A stretch of 64,000 nt of DNA from Cognaticolwellia mytili (GCF_002104475.1 NZ_NBOF01000001.1:930001-994000); one strand, 5' to 3'; numbered from the stretch's first letter, positions 25,082-32,187 are shown. Numbers and translations: made by a program. The notes: generated by a model not told the origin, from the sequence alone.

Positions 25082-25828
25082 TCAAACAAACTGGCCTGAA
25101 AAATTAACTAAATTGTGGGCTATTATAGGAAAAACTAAACTTCCTGTTCTTTCTCTTAACCAAAGTAGAATAAAACCATAAGAGCCTGTTAGCAATACAG
25201 TAATCAAAGAAAAGTTCCACTCACCACTGACGTACATTACTCCATGAACTAAACCAAATAATAGAACTAATAATAAACCTGCAACATTGATTTTAGCGCC
25301 AAGTATATTAAAACGAGTAGAAATAATTGCGAACGATAAAGTATATAAAAGAAGTCCCCTAAACATAGGTTCTTCATCTAGCCCAGGCATTAACGCTTGA
25401 TATAGTAATTTTTCAAAATCATAGTTAGGACCATCGCCTAAAAGAATCGAAAGTAGTAACTGCAAAAATATAAATAAAATAGTCGCGATAAAAGCGGGTC
25501 TAAAAGAGTCGGTATTTTGTTTTAGAGTAAACCCTGCGTCAGCAATTTTAAAATCACGCTTAAAACGTGACAGTACAATCAAAGCTGCTAACCATAAAAG
25601 AATTCCTGCAACTTTACCGCCCCAATTCCAACTTAAATCAGGAACTAGTTTATTGACAGGGATAATTTCACCACCGGTAAGAACAACAACAAAATAAGTC
25701 AAAAATAACGCTAAAGAGGCAACTGCCCACTTTAAATCTATAGTTACCAATTTCATTTTTGATAAAGCTAAAAGGATAACAAAAACAAATCCTAGATGGA
25801 CAGAAACAGATAAAAAAAACTCTAACAT
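25082..25828 (-). CDS. CPBP intramembrane metalloprotease (CAAX-type)
   Basis: A 248-residue polytopic membrane protein with about seven helices. It holds the ABI/CPBP motifs: LDEEPMFRGLLLY (EExxxR), FGLVHGVM (His), and PIIAHNLVNF (HxxxN/B). Bacterial members cleave or modify membrane proteins and are often tied to bacteriocin immunity. ATG 25828 with TAGG at suitable distance is the likely start. It is the last gene before the decayed left end; its own downstream attC is missing or unrecognisable, with only the CTTGTTA end left at 25071-25077. Confidence 0.8.
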   Translation of the reverse strand: MLEFFLSVSVHLGFVFVILLALSKMKLVTIDLKWAVASLALFLTYFVVVLTGGEIIPVNKLVPDLSWNWGGKVAGILLWLAALIVLSRFKRDFKIADAGFTLKQNTDSFRPAFIATILFIFLQLLLSILLGDGPNYDFEKLLYQALMPGLDEEPMFRGLLLYTLSFAIISTRFNILGAKINVAGLLLVLLFGLVHGVMYVSGEWNFSLITVLLTGSYGFILLWLRERTGSLVFPIIAHNLVNFSGQFV

Positions 25829-25850
25829 TGGCACCTACGTATGATGATTT

Positions 25851-25937
25851 CTAACGCCTTACTAAGCGGCGCGAAATTGTTGGCTAAAATTGCGAGGAAC
25901 GAGCGCTAGCCAACTTTTTAGCGTCCGTTTGAGTAAC
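25851..25937 (-). repeat. attC site (degenerate right end)
   Basis: CTAACGCC start, TTGGCTAAAATTG, loop, GCTAGCCAAC, and a diverged right end (TTGAGTAACTT instead of GTTAT). It lies 220 bases from the gene to its right, unlike the others, which abut their gene. Confidence 0.75.
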
Positions 25938-25990
25938 TTAATACTAATTGAGCCTCCCCCCTAAAGTTCAGCGTTTAGCTAAACTTTTAG

Positions 25991-26119
25991 GTGACAAAAC
26001 CAAAACGAGAAAGAGCAGGTAGTGATGATATCACATTAAGAGAGCTTCAATATGTGTTTGCCGTAAACAAGTGTTTAGCGACTAACCGACATCACGAAGA
26101 AGACGGATTTACTGATTGA
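25991..26119 (+). CDS. Possible 42-residue polypeptide
   Basis: A short frame starting with GTG right after an in-frame TAG reads VTKPKRERAGSDDITLRELQ, then YVFAVNKCLATNRHHEEDGF and TD. It is polar and charged and has plausible composition. It could be the surviving C-terminal half of a gene on the opposite strand of the cassettes, or chance. No family recognised. Confidence 0.25.
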   Translation: MTKPKRERAGSDDITLRELQYVFAVNKCLATNRHHEEDGFTD

Positions 26120-26161
26120 TAACAACTAACTACCTATTAACGAGAGATCGGCTCATATGTG

Positions 26162-26605
26162 TTATATGTCTGATTTATCAAGCTTATATTGCTCTATACT
26201 ACCAGTTACGAAACAAATGCCAACATAAAACCAAACAGTGCTTGCTACAATTTGCCAAATATCTAAACCTGTAGGAGTAAGAAATGTTGGAATAGCAATT
26301 AGGCCTCGTAAAATGCAGAGCGTTGCGATAGTAATTAAAGCTGATTTGAGTAGAGGAACTTTGCGAATTAATCCTACGGCTGAAAAAGCAAACATAGTAC
26401 AAGCAAGCATCAAACCGGCAACGACAACTGTACCAATAGGAGCAAGCATAGTTCCTTGTTGAGCAGACTCAATTATTTGCTGAGGAGCACGAGCAAATGC
26501 AAACCAGCTAGGGCCACCAAAAATACAAAGCAGATGCCAGGTCGCTGAAGCTGAAGCAATAACTCCAGCACTAATTAATAATTTTGATTGAACACTAAAA
26601 CTCAA
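26162..26605 (-). CDS. Membrane protein, four helices (147 aa)
   Basis: A 147-residue cassette protein with four hydrophobic helices (about residues 8-27, 52-78, 85-107 and 112-135). No ATG occurs at the start; TTG at 26605 follows GGGAG at a good distance and is chosen. No family recognised. The attC belonging to this cassette is at 25851-25937. Confidence 0.6.
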   Translation of the reverse strand: MSFSVQSKLLISAGVIASASATWHLLCIFGGPSWFAFARAPQQIIESAQQGTMLAPIGTVVVAGLMLACTMFAFSAVGLIRKVPLLKSALITIATLCILRGLIAIPTFLTPTGLDIWQIVASTVWFYVGICFVTGSIEQYKLDKSDI

Positions 26606-26630
26606 TGCTAACTCCCTTTTTCACTGGCAC

Positions 26631-26725
26631 ATAACGCCCCACTAAGGGGCTAATAAATAGTTGTTTAAAATAAACAACGCAGGAGAAAAAACCAACTGTT
26701 CTTTGCTCCGTTTAAGTGGCTTTAT
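26631..26725 (-). repeat. attC site
   Basis: ATAACGCCCCACTAAGGGGC, central TTTAAAATAAAC, AACCAACTG and a TTTATAT right end. The core G of the right end is replaced by T, so recombination may be weakened. Confidence 0.8.
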
Positions 26726-27356
26726 ATGTGCTGCTTTCACTATTACTCGTAATAAATGGTGAAATAAAACTTATTTGGCCTTGCGAGTTTATTTGATATT
26801 TTACAGGTGGAAAGTCAGTATAAATACGATTGCTTGAATGAATCAAGGTTTTACCGTTAGCGCTTGTATAGTACAACTGTGATTTTAATCTCGGTGTTAG
26901 TCCGAAGATATAATCAACTTCCAGTGAATAACCGTTATGCAATTCAATTACTTTTGTTGAACCTAGCGGAGGCTCTATATTTAAAGTGTTAGTGTATACG
27001 CCATGCTTATCTTCAATAACAAAATTAAATTCAATGTCTTTTTGGTAATTCCTAATCACAAAAATTGAAATTATCAAAGTTGTAAGTAAAAAATAAACTA
27101 TTACTTGTGTTTGTTGAGGAAGCTTTAAAAGCTGAAGTGCTAGTATCCATTTGGATTCTTGGGTTTCTAGTTTACTTGCTTCTATTTCTAATGCTACAGC
27201 TAATGCACGTTTAGACTCTAACGAGCAATTTCCCGAGCTTTCAATTCTTTGTACTGTTCTATGACTTAAGCCTGATACAGTTGCCAGCTCTTCTTGAGAC
27301 CAATTTTTTTGATTTCTTAGTTGTTTTAGTAATTTATTATTAATCATATCTTCCAT
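26712..27356 (-). CDS. XRE-type HTH regulator with membrane segment
   Basis: A 214-residue protein. Residues 4-60 form a lambda-repressor-like HTH (WSQEELATVSGLSHRTVQRIE), a hydrophobic helix follows at about residues 92-112, and a beta-rich C-terminal part (about 115-214) of unknown type ends SNSESSTYKAT. AAGGAG precedes ATG 27356; a longer reading to 27455 would run into the attC and is not used. Its stop codon lies within the attC at 26631-26725. Palindromes with TGTCG just upstream suggest autoregulation. The same architecture occurs at 30250-30831. Confidence 0.7.
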   Translation of the reverse strand: MEDMINNKLLKQLRNQKNWSQEELATVSGLSHRTVQRIESSGNCSLESKRALAVALEIEASKLETQESKWILALQLLKLPQQTQVIVYFLLTTLIISIFVIRNYQKDIEFNFVIEDKHGVYTNTLNIEPPLGSTKVIELHNGYSLEVDYIFGLTPRLKSQLYYTSANGKTLIHSSNRIYTDFPPVKYQINSQGQISFISPFITSNSESSTYKAT

Positions 27357-27402
27357 TATACACTCCTTATTAAAGGAGGTGATTTTCCCTCTTAAAGCGC
27401 AC

Positions 27403-27441
27403 TGTCGGTTACGACAATCGTACGCTGTCGTATATGACAGC
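27403..27441 (-). promoter_or_regulatory. Two TGTCG palindromes, candidate operator
   Basis: TGTCG-GTTA-CGACA (27403-27416) and GCTGTC-GTATAT-GACAGC (27424-27441) lie just upstream of the HTH gene at 26712-27356. TGTCGTATA also occurs upstream of the other HTH cassette gene. They probably bind the cassette's own HTH protein. Confidence 0.5.
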
Positions 27442-27455
27442 AATACGAAAAGCAC

Positions 27456-27484
27456 ATAACGCCCCGCTTAAGTAGCTTGCTATG
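27456..27484 (-). repeat. Collapsed mini-attC
   Basis: ATAACGCCCC is followed directly by GCTTAAGTAGCTTGCTATG, that is the left end joined to the right end of a normal attC with all inner arms deleted, leaving about 29 bases. It is bordered by cassette genes on both sides. Confidence 0.6.
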
Positions 27485-27513
27485 TTTTACTACTTGGAAG
27501 ACACAACATACTT

Positions 27514-27753
27514 CTACTTTTTTAGAAATTCAATAATGTCTAGAGATTCATACAACCACTGATCACTCTTCCCTTTTTCTGTAATCAATAAACAAGGTAC
27601 TTGTTGTTTTCCACCACCACTTATTAACTCTTTTCTAAATTTTTCATGCACATCTAAGTCTTTATAAGTTACTGCAACTTTATTACTTTGAATGGTTTTA
27701 ATAACTCGCTTGCAGTATGGGCAATGCCCCATATGAAAAAGGGTTAATTTCAT
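27514..27753 (-). CDS. Glutaredoxin-like protein
   Basis: A 79-residue thioredoxin-fold protein with CPYC at residues 12-15, the glutaredoxin active site, and GGGKQQVPCLLI, with the cis-Pro before Cys. Glutaredoxins reduce disulfides using glutathione. It lies between the mini-attC (27456-27484) and the attC at 27810, so it is a cassette. Unusual for being the only clear enzyme of thiol metabolism in the array. Confidence 0.85.
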   Translation of the reverse strand: MKLTLFHMGHCPYCKRVIKTIQSNKVAVTYKDLDVHEKFRKELISGGGKQQVPCLLITEKGKSDQWLYESLDIIEFLKK

Positions 27754-27809
27754 TAGATATCCTCTAGTTGATAGTAAATAGCTTACTTACGTGCATATAT
27801 ACCTAAAAC

Positions 27810-27904
27810 ATAACGCCCTAATAATGGACAAAAAAATTGTTGGCTAAAATAAGCGACGCTGGAGCAAAAGCCAACTGTTATTTGTCCTTTTAGTGGCCTG
27901 TTAT
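27810..27904 (-). repeat. attC site
   Basis: ATAACGCCCTAATAATGG, TTGGCTAAAATAAGCG, loop, AGCCAACTG, TTTGTCCTTTTAGTGGCCTG and a GTTAT right end. Confidence 0.9.
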
Positions 27905-27942
27905 ATTTTTAAACTACAACGTACGACAATACCCTACATAAA

Positions 27943-28227
27943 TTGGAGTTTACTCTGGATAGCATAAGTGTAAATCAGTTTCGAGACAACTTAAAAACAT
28001 ACGTTGAACAAACAGTTAACGAGCATGAACCTATTAAAGTAACTGGGCGTGCTGGTGATGCTTTTATTGTAATGAGTGCCGATGACTGGGAAAGAGAACA
28101 AGAAACATTACACGTATTACAGAGTAATAGCTTGGTGCAACAAATAGCTGAATCAATGAATACGCATAAAAGTAATAAAGGCCGCAAACCAACGCAAGAG
28201 CAATTAGATGAGACCATTAATCTTTGA
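27943..28227 (+). CDS. Phd/YefM-type antitoxin, start codon apparently lost
   Basis: A 94-codon frame encodes a Phd/YefM-family antitoxin (SISVNQFRDNLKTYVEQTV, FIVMSADDWEREQETLHVLQ). It points opposite to the other cassettes, as toxin-antitoxin cassettes with their own promoters often do. The only start in the expected place is TTG 27943, with no ribosome site. GGAG is at 27945-27948, and seven bases on is CTG 27955 where an ATG is expected (then GAT AGC ATA AGT). The start may have been lost by an ATG to CTG change. Its end overlaps the yoeB start. Confidence 0.7.
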   Translation: MEFTLDSISVNQFRDNLKTYVEQTVNEHEPIKVTGRAGDAFIVMSADDWEREQETLHVLQSNSLVQQIAESMNTHKSNKGRKPTQEQLDETINL

Positions 28228-28469
28228 AGGTAAAACGTGGCTCACTTGTGAGCAGTTAAGATAAAAAATCACATAAAGCACTATGTAAAATATTAAAAGA
28301 AATACTTCGCTCAGATCCCAGTAGTGGATTAGGAAAAACCGAGCCACTAAAGCATAACCTGTCTGGTTTATGGTCGAAGCGAATTCCTCAAAAAGACAGA
28401 ATCATTTACAAATTCAATGAAGAGTATATTTATATATTCGCTGTTGGTGGACATTACGCCGGCCATTAG
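28208..28469 (+). pseudogene. yoeB-type toxin, frameshifted
   Basis: The reading frame MRPLIFEGKTWLTCEQLR runs into TAA at 28262. A second frame, from 28260, continues DKKSHKALCKILKEILRSDP, SGLGKTEPLKHNLSGLWSKR, IPQKDRIIYKFN and ends YIYIFAVGGHYAGH. The two parts together make a YoeB-type RNase toxin. An 8-base loss between CAGTTAAG and ATAAAA explains the break. The conserved Glu, Arg and terminal His-Tyr of YoeB are still in the second part. The toxin cannot be made at full length, so the cassette is a decayed phd-yoeB module. Confidence 0.8.
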
Positions 28470-28475
28470 AAAAAT

Positions 28476-28571
28476 ATAACGCCGTTTTAAGCGGTAAATT
28501 TCAGTTGGCTAAAATGTTGAACGCAGTGAAAACAGACAACTGTAAATTTTCCTGATTTAATACTTTGTTAG
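28476..28571 (-). repeat. attC site
   Basis: ATAACGCCGTTTTAAGCGG, AGTTGGCTAAAATGTTG, loop, CAACTGTAAATTTTCC, TTTAATACTTTGTTAG right end. Confidence 0.88.
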
Positions 28572-28594
28572 CATGATTTTCCTGACAGACCTTT

Positions 28595-28846
28595 TTACTT
28601 TAATATTTTGCCAAAAAACCAGCTTATTATTGAAAGAAACAATATAGGTAAAACAAACCATAGAATTATGGGTGTAACTATTACGAAAACTAGAACCAAT
28701 ATGCCAGAAATGAAAACACCAATTAAAGGGAGTAATACAAACAAGAGCAGTGCTATAACACCACCAACAAGAGACATTGCAAATAGCAGCATAGCTATAA
28801 TAGCTAATGGGTTTTCAACTTTACGTTCATTGATAATTAATTGCAT
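28595..28846 (-). CDS. Small membrane protein (83 aa)
   Basis: An 83-residue protein with two long hydrophobic stretches (residues about 13-35 and 37-75) after a polar N-terminus MQLIINERKVENP. AGGAAT precedes the ATG. No family recognised. It shares its attC with the PspC-like gene to its right, from which it is separated by 65 bases holding an attC fragment. Confidence 0.6.
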   Translation of the reverse strand: MQLIINERKVENPLAIIAMLLFAMSLVGGVIALLLFVLLPLIGVFISGILVLVFVIVTPIILWFVLPILFLSIISWFFGKILK

Positions 28847-28867
28847 AGTAGATTCCTTTCATTGTCA

Positions 28868-28893
28868 TGCTACGCCTAAATAACAGGTTAAAA
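28868..28893 (-). repeat. attC left half remnant
   Basis: GCTACGCCTAAATAACAGG followed by TTAAAATAG resembles the left half of the attC at 33065 (CTAACGCCTACATTAACAGG, CTAAAATT). The right half is missing, so the two flanking genes are now one cassette. Confidence 0.45.
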
Positions 28894-28911
28894 TAGATAC
28901 TATTCATCAGT

Positions 28912-29127
28912 CTACTGTCTTTCTTGTAATTCCGCTCTTTGGGAATAATTTGGTATACTAATCCAGAGAACGAAGTAGAAAATAAAGCCAATTCCCATAA
29001 AGCCTAAAATAAAGAAAACGAAACGTAAGCGCCCTTTGCTTATGCCAAAATGCTCAGCTAGACCCGATAATGTTCCTGAAACAATACCATGTTTATTTTT
29101 AGTTAAAACTTTATTACTTTGCTGCAT
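28912..29127 (-). CDS. PspC-domain membrane protein (71 aa)
   Basis: A 71-residue protein: KNKHGIVSGTLSGLAEHFGISKGRLRFVF (in parts GIVSGTLSGLAEHFGI and RLRFVFFILGFMG) is a PspC domain, whose N-terminal amphipathic part leads into a transmembrane helix. E. coli PspC senses envelope stress with PspB. Here it stands alone as cassette cargo. ATG 29127 with GAGGA is the start. Function as envelope-stress sensor is inference. Confidence 0.75.
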   Translation of the reverse strand: MQQSNKVLTKNKHGIVSGTLSGLAEHFGISKGRLRFVFFILGFMGIGFIFYFVLWISIPNYSQRAELQERQ

Positions 29128-29144
29128 CAAAATCCTCTATACGA

Positions 29145-29242
29145 CTAACGCCTCACTAAGAGGCAAAAATATTGTTGGTTAAAATAGGTGAACGGAGTGA
29201 ACAAAACAGCCAACTTCATGTCCTGCTTTAATGATTTGTTAT
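29145..29242 (-). repeat. attC site
   Basis: CTAACGCCTCACTAAGAGG, TTGGTTAAAATAGG, loop with AACGGAGTGAAC, AGCCAAC, TTTAATGATTTGTTAT right end. Confidence 0.9.
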
Positions 29243-29679
29243 ATTTTACCTAACTCCATGTGTAACAATGGGAAAGGATTACCTTGACCATCTAATGGGG
29301 AACGATCAAACACCTGAAACCCTAAATGCTTATAAAAGCCAATAGCATCTGGGTTTTGTTCATTTACATCAACTTTACTGGCAGATTGATACTCAATTGC
29401 ATTTTTTAATAAAAGAGAAGCAACGCCACTATTACGAGAATTAGGTGATATAAACAACATTTCTACATTGCCCCCTTCGACACCAATGAAACCAATAATA
29501 TTGTCGCTATCATTTTTAGCAACTCTTAAATCAACAGCATCAAAATAATGCTCTAAAATAAGAGGCTTCAACGTTTTTATATTTTCTTCAGGTAAAAAAT
29601 CATGCGTTGCTCGCACAGACTTTTCCCAAATTTCAATTAAAGCTAAGTAATCAGCTTTTGATGCATTATCGATTTTCAT
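29239..29679 (-). CDS. GNAT acetyltransferase, YjaB-like
   Basis: A 146-residue GNAT enzyme very like E. coli YjaB in layout: IWEKSVRATHDFLPEE, VEMLFISPNSRNSGVASLL (acetyl-CoA loop), VDVNEQNPDAIGFYKHLGF and LDGQGNPFPLLHM. YjaB transfers acetyl groups to an unknown acceptor. The gene's TAA stop is inside the attC right end, showing that it is a cassette. Substrate unknown; some GNAT cassettes give drug resistance but there is no evidence for that here. Confidence 0.85.
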   Translation of the reverse strand: MKIDNASKADYLALIEIWEKSVRATHDFLPEENIKTLKPLILEHYFDAVDLRVAKNDSDNIIGFIGVEGGNVEMLFISPNSRNSGVASLLLKNAIEYQSASKVDVNEQNPDAIGFYKHLGFQVFDRSPLDGQGNPFPLLHMELGKI

Positions 29680-29698
29680 GCCAAACCTTTTGAAAAAT

Positions 29699-29796
29699 AT
29701 AACGCCCTAATAATGGGCAAAAAATTGTTAGCTAAAATAAGCGACGAAGGAGCAAAAGCCAACTGTTATTTGTTCTGCTTGAATGGCTTGTCATGT
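29699..29796 (-). repeat. attC site
   Basis: ATAACGCCCTAATAATGGGC, TTAGCTAAAATAAGCG, loop, AGCCAACTG, TTTGTTCTGCTTGAATGG, right end CTTGTCATGTTAT, slightly diverged. Confidence 0.88.
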
Positions 29797-30125
29797 TATT
29801 TTCTCGGTATATCTATAAGTGGCTCTGCTAAGATATTTCCATCTTCTGCCGTAATTTCAGCCATTAACTCATAGTGAAACTTATCAATTGGGTGCTTCAA
29901 TTTCATTGAAACCTCGAATACACGCTTAATTGATTTGGCACGCAAATACCAAAGAAGGTATTTACAACCCTCGATTTCAATTTTAAACCAAGACTCTATC
30001 TGAACTTCTTCATCCTGCAAAGTTGCCGCTGCTTCATTTAGCCGAGAAGAAATCGTGTTTTTCCACTCCTCTACTTTACTTTCGGTCTCAGGCTTGAGCT
30101 TAATTAACCCCGATGCGTATTCCAT
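29796..30125 (-). CDS. DUF6176-like protein
   Basis: A 109-residue soluble protein: ASGLIKLKPETESKVEEWKN, LQDEEVQIESWFKIEI, KYLLWYLRAKSIKRVFEV, and HPIDKFHYELMAEI. This pattern recalls DUF6176 proteins, small alpha/beta proteins of unknown function. It is a cassette gene; its stop is in the attC at 29699-29796. Family assignment from memory; function unknown. Confidence 0.6.
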   Translation of the reverse strand: MEYASGLIKLKPETESKVEEWKNTISSRLNEAAATLQDEEVQIESWFKIEIEGCKYLLWYLRAKSIKRVFEVSMKLKHPIDKFHYELMAEITAEDGNILAEPLIDIPRK

Positions 30126-30145
30126 ACTCTAGTCTCTCGAAAAAC

Positions 30146-30242
30146 ATAACGCCCTCGTTAAGAGGCAAATTGTAGTTGGCTAAAATGTGAAGCGAAGCGG
30201 AACCAGTCAACTGTTATTTGTCCCACTTGAAATTCTTGTTAG
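30146..30242 (-). repeat. attC site
   Basis: ATAACGCCCTCGTTAAGAGG, AGTTGGCTAAAATGTG, loop with AAGCGAAGCGG, GTCAACTG, TTGTCCCACTTGAAATTC, right end TTGTTAG. Confidence 0.9.
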
Positions 30243-30249
30243 CTGTATA

Positions 30250-30831
30250 TTACTCAGTATTAGTAAATTTTGCATAATTAGTACTGATTTTCGTTCCTTT
30301 TTCAGTTTTAGTTATGATTGCTTTTTCAATAAAAATAACTGAGTTTTCCAAATGTATCTTTACGCTACCACTGGCTATTTTTGGTGTAGCAGTTTTCCAC
30401 TTTGAATCAACTAAAACTTCATAACTTAGAGTGTTTGGCAAAAAAATCTCTACATTGTTACTGTAAACTCGATAATCATTATTTGTAGATGTTATGACTT
30501 TATCTGAGTGTATTTTTATATCCGATGCCATTGAAGATGGCACAAGAAATAAAACGCTACTGAAAATGGCCGTAATCATTGAAGATAATATTGCTATTTT
30601 TGATTTGGAATGACTTTTCTTTAATGGTGTTTCAGGCTGAAATAACTTAGCAACATCTAGTTCAAAACAGGAAGCTAATGCTTTAACCGTTTCCAGTGAA
30701 CCTGAACCATTATTTTCTACTCTTTGAATAGTTCTTAAACTTACAGCACTAGCATCAGCTAAATGTTGCTGACTCCAAGCTCTGACTTTACGTTCTTCTA
30801 TAATTTTTTTAGCGTTTATTTTCATTTCCAT
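30250..30831 (-). CDS. XRE-type HTH regulator with membrane segment
   Basis: A 193-residue protein. The N-terminus has an HTH (residues about 8-62: WSQQHLADASAVSLRTIQRVE), followed by a hydrophobic stretch (78-100) and a beta-rich C-terminal part (about 105-193). The architecture equals that of the cassette at 26712-27356, including the HTH close to the start, the Lys/Ser linker and a single membrane helix. An HTH protein tethered to the membrane could couple an extracytoplasmic signal to transcription. C-terminal function unknown. Confidence 0.7.
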   Translation of the reverse strand: MEMKINAKKIIEERKVRAWSQQHLADASAVSLRTIQRVENNGSGSLETVKALASCFELDVAKLFQPETPLKKSHSKSKIAILSSMITAIFSSVLFLVPSSMASDIKIHSDKVITSTNNDYRVYSNNVEIFLPNTLSYEVLVDSKWKTATPKIASGSVKIHLENSVIFIEKAIITKTEKGTKISTNYAKFTNTE

Positions 30832-30890
30832 TTGTATTTCTCACAAGAATATATTGAAACTATATCCTGTTGAAAAACTCCTTTTTTTTA

Positions 30891-30920
30891 TACGACACAT
30901 TTACGTCACCTTAACGACAG
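30891..30920 (-). promoter_or_regulatory. TGTCG repeats upstream of HTH cassette gene
   Basis: On the minus strand TGTCG lies at 30915-30919 and again at 30893-30897 as TGTCGTATA, 22 bases apart, two helical turns. TGTCG motifs also precede the other HTH-membrane cassette (27403-27441). It is a candidate self-binding operator. Confidence 0.4.
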
Positions 30921-30935
30921 GTCAACGCCATACTG

Positions 30936-31032
30936 CTAATGCCCGATTAACAGGCAAAAATTGCTGGCTAAAATAGGTGAACGTAGTGAACAAAAAGCCG
31001 GCTGTTATTTGTCCTTTTGAATGACTTGTTGT
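30936..31032 (-). repeat. attC site
   Basis: CTAATGCCCGATTAACAGG (core C to T change in AACGCC), CTGGCTAAAATAGG, loop, AGCCGGCTG, TTTGTCCTTTTGAATGAC, right end TTGTTGT. Confidence 0.85.
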
Positions 31033-31083
31033 ACTTTCTATACCATAATATATTATATATAGGTACTTATAAGGTTTTACAAC

Positions 31084-31323
31084 ATGGCTAAAAATACAAG
31101 CGTAACACTGGGCGATCATTTTGATCAGTTTATAAACCAACAACTTAACACTGGTCGTTATGGCTCAGCAAGTGAAATTGTTAGAGCTGGGTTAAGAGCT
31201 TTAGAAGATCAAGAAGCTAAGCTTTTAAATTTGCGCAATATGTTAACCCAAGGCGAACAAAGCGGTGTTGCTGAGTACAGTTATGAAAGCTTATTAACTG
31301 ATTTGGATAAAGATAACCATTAA
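31084..31323 (+). CDS. parD: ParD-type antitoxin
   Basis: A 79-residue ribbon-helix-helix antitoxin of the CopG/ParD family: NTSVTLGDHFDQFINQQLNT (first half), GRYGSASEIVRAGLRALEDQE. It represses its operon and neutralises the ParE toxin encoded directly downstream. It reads rightwards, opposite to the other cassettes, so it should have its own promoter (TATAATATA-rich stretch just before the ATG). The single-base overlap with parE is typical of the family. Confidence 0.9.
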   Translation: MAKNTSVTLGDHFDQFINQQLNTGRYGSASEIVRAGLRALEDQEAKLLNLRNMLTQGEQSGVAEYSYESLLTDLDKDNH

Positions 31324-31616
31324 TGAATAAGTTTGTATTATCTTCGAAAGCCAAAACAGACTTAATTAAAATAGCTAAATATACCCAAAAAACTTGGGGA
31401 CTCTCTCAACGGAATGATTATCTAAAAGTATTAGATAGTACATTCCATTTATTAGCTGCTGATCCCAAACTAGGAATTAACTGTGACTATATTAGAGCAG
31501 GTTACAGTAAATACCCACAAGCTAGCCATATGATTTACTATAAAGAGTATAAAAACAGTCAAATATTTATCATGCGAATATTGCATAAAAGTATGGATGT
31601 TAACTCCCCCCCCTAG
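31323..31616 (+). CDS. parE: ParE-type toxin
   Basis: A 97-residue RelE/ParE-fold toxin: FVLSSKAKTDLIKIAKYTQ, WGLSQRNDYLKVLDS, GYSKYPQASHMIYYKEY, IFIMRILHKSMD. ParE toxins poison DNA gyrase. The usual C-terminal end is changed to MDVNSPP because the coding region runs into a deleted attC. Intact otherwise; probably a functional addiction module that helps keep the array in place. Confidence 0.88.
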   Translation: MNKFVLSSKAKTDLIKIAKYTQKTWGLSQRNDYLKVLDSTFHLLAADPKLGINCDYIRAGYSKYPQASHMIYYKEYKNSQIFIMRILHKSMDVNSPP

Positions 31617-31659
31617 AAAGCTGTTTTTTGTGATCTTCCCACTTTAAATGCTTATTATA
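31600..31659 (-). repeat. Truncated attC after parE
   Basis: GTTAACTCCCCCCC at 31599-31612 may be the relic of a left end, followed directly by AAGCTGTTTTTTGTGATCTT and CACTTTAAATGCTTATTAT, the right half. The inner left arm is lost, so the parE cassette and the MAPEG cassette may not be separable by recombination. Confidence 0.55.
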
Positions 31660-32056
31660 TTTTTTGTACCAACAAAATAACCCAAAGAACGATAACACAA
31701 AAAAATGCAGCTCCGAATGCAAGCAAACGATGAATGACATGATTGTAAGTTATATGAATATAAGAATGTAAAACTCTAAAGCCAACAAATAACCATGCAA
31801 AAACAACGGCAATAAAATGCTCTATGCCAAAGGCTAGATATAATGTGCACACAACATAGAATAGAATAGGGATTTCGAATTGATTATTAAAATTTCGAGT
31901 GGTTTTTGTAACTACTTCAGGAACATCTTGCCCATCCATTAGTTTGTAATATTTTGCTCGTACCTCGCCATTTTTAACACTCGCAAATCGAGCTCTTACA
32001 GCAAAAACACCAATAACAAGAGTTAGTAGTACCATTAAAAACATTGGATATAACAA
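31655..32056 (-). CDS. MAPEG-family membrane protein
   Basis: A 133-residue protein with four hydrophobic helices (about residues 3-21, 65-80, 83-100 and 110-131). KYYKLMDGQDVPEVVTKTTRNFNNQFEIPILFYV (in parts EVVTKTTRNFNNQFEIPILF, NH-containing) is the MAPEG signature, shared with microsomal glutathione transferases and prostaglandin synthases. No ATG near the ribosome site GGAGG; TTG 32056 is used. The stop codon lies at the end of the truncated attC. Enzyme role not certain. Confidence 0.75.
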   Translation of the reverse strand: MLYPMFLMVLLTLVIGVFAVRARFASVKNGEVRAKYYKLMDGQDVPEVVTKTTRNFNNQFEIPILFYVVCTLYLAFGIEHFIAVVFAWLFVGFRVLHSYIHITYNHVIHRLLAFGAAFFCVIVLWVILLVQKI

Positions 32057-32092
32057 ATAAACCTCCTTGAATACTCAAACTCATTTAAAAAT

Positions 32093-32185
32093 ATAACGCC
32101 AACTTAAGCGGAAAAACGTAGTTGGCTATAATGTGAACGGAGTGAAACAGCCAACTGTATTTTTTCCGTTTGAAGCGCTTGTTAG
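32093..32185 (-). repeat. attC site
   Basis: ATAACGCCAACTTAAGCGG, AGTTGGCTATAATGTG, loop with AACGGAGTG, CAGCCAACTG, TTTCCGTTTGAAGCGC, right end TTGTTAG. Confidence 0.9.
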
Positions 32186-32187
32186 CT

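Noticed and set aside
28608-28883. 91-codon frame on the + strand
   Set aside because: Opposite the small membrane-protein cassette gene; no signature, runs through the attC fragment. Shadow.
30922-31143. 73-codon leftward frame over the parD start
   Set aside because: Overlaps an attC and the parD gene; no ribosome site. Shadow.
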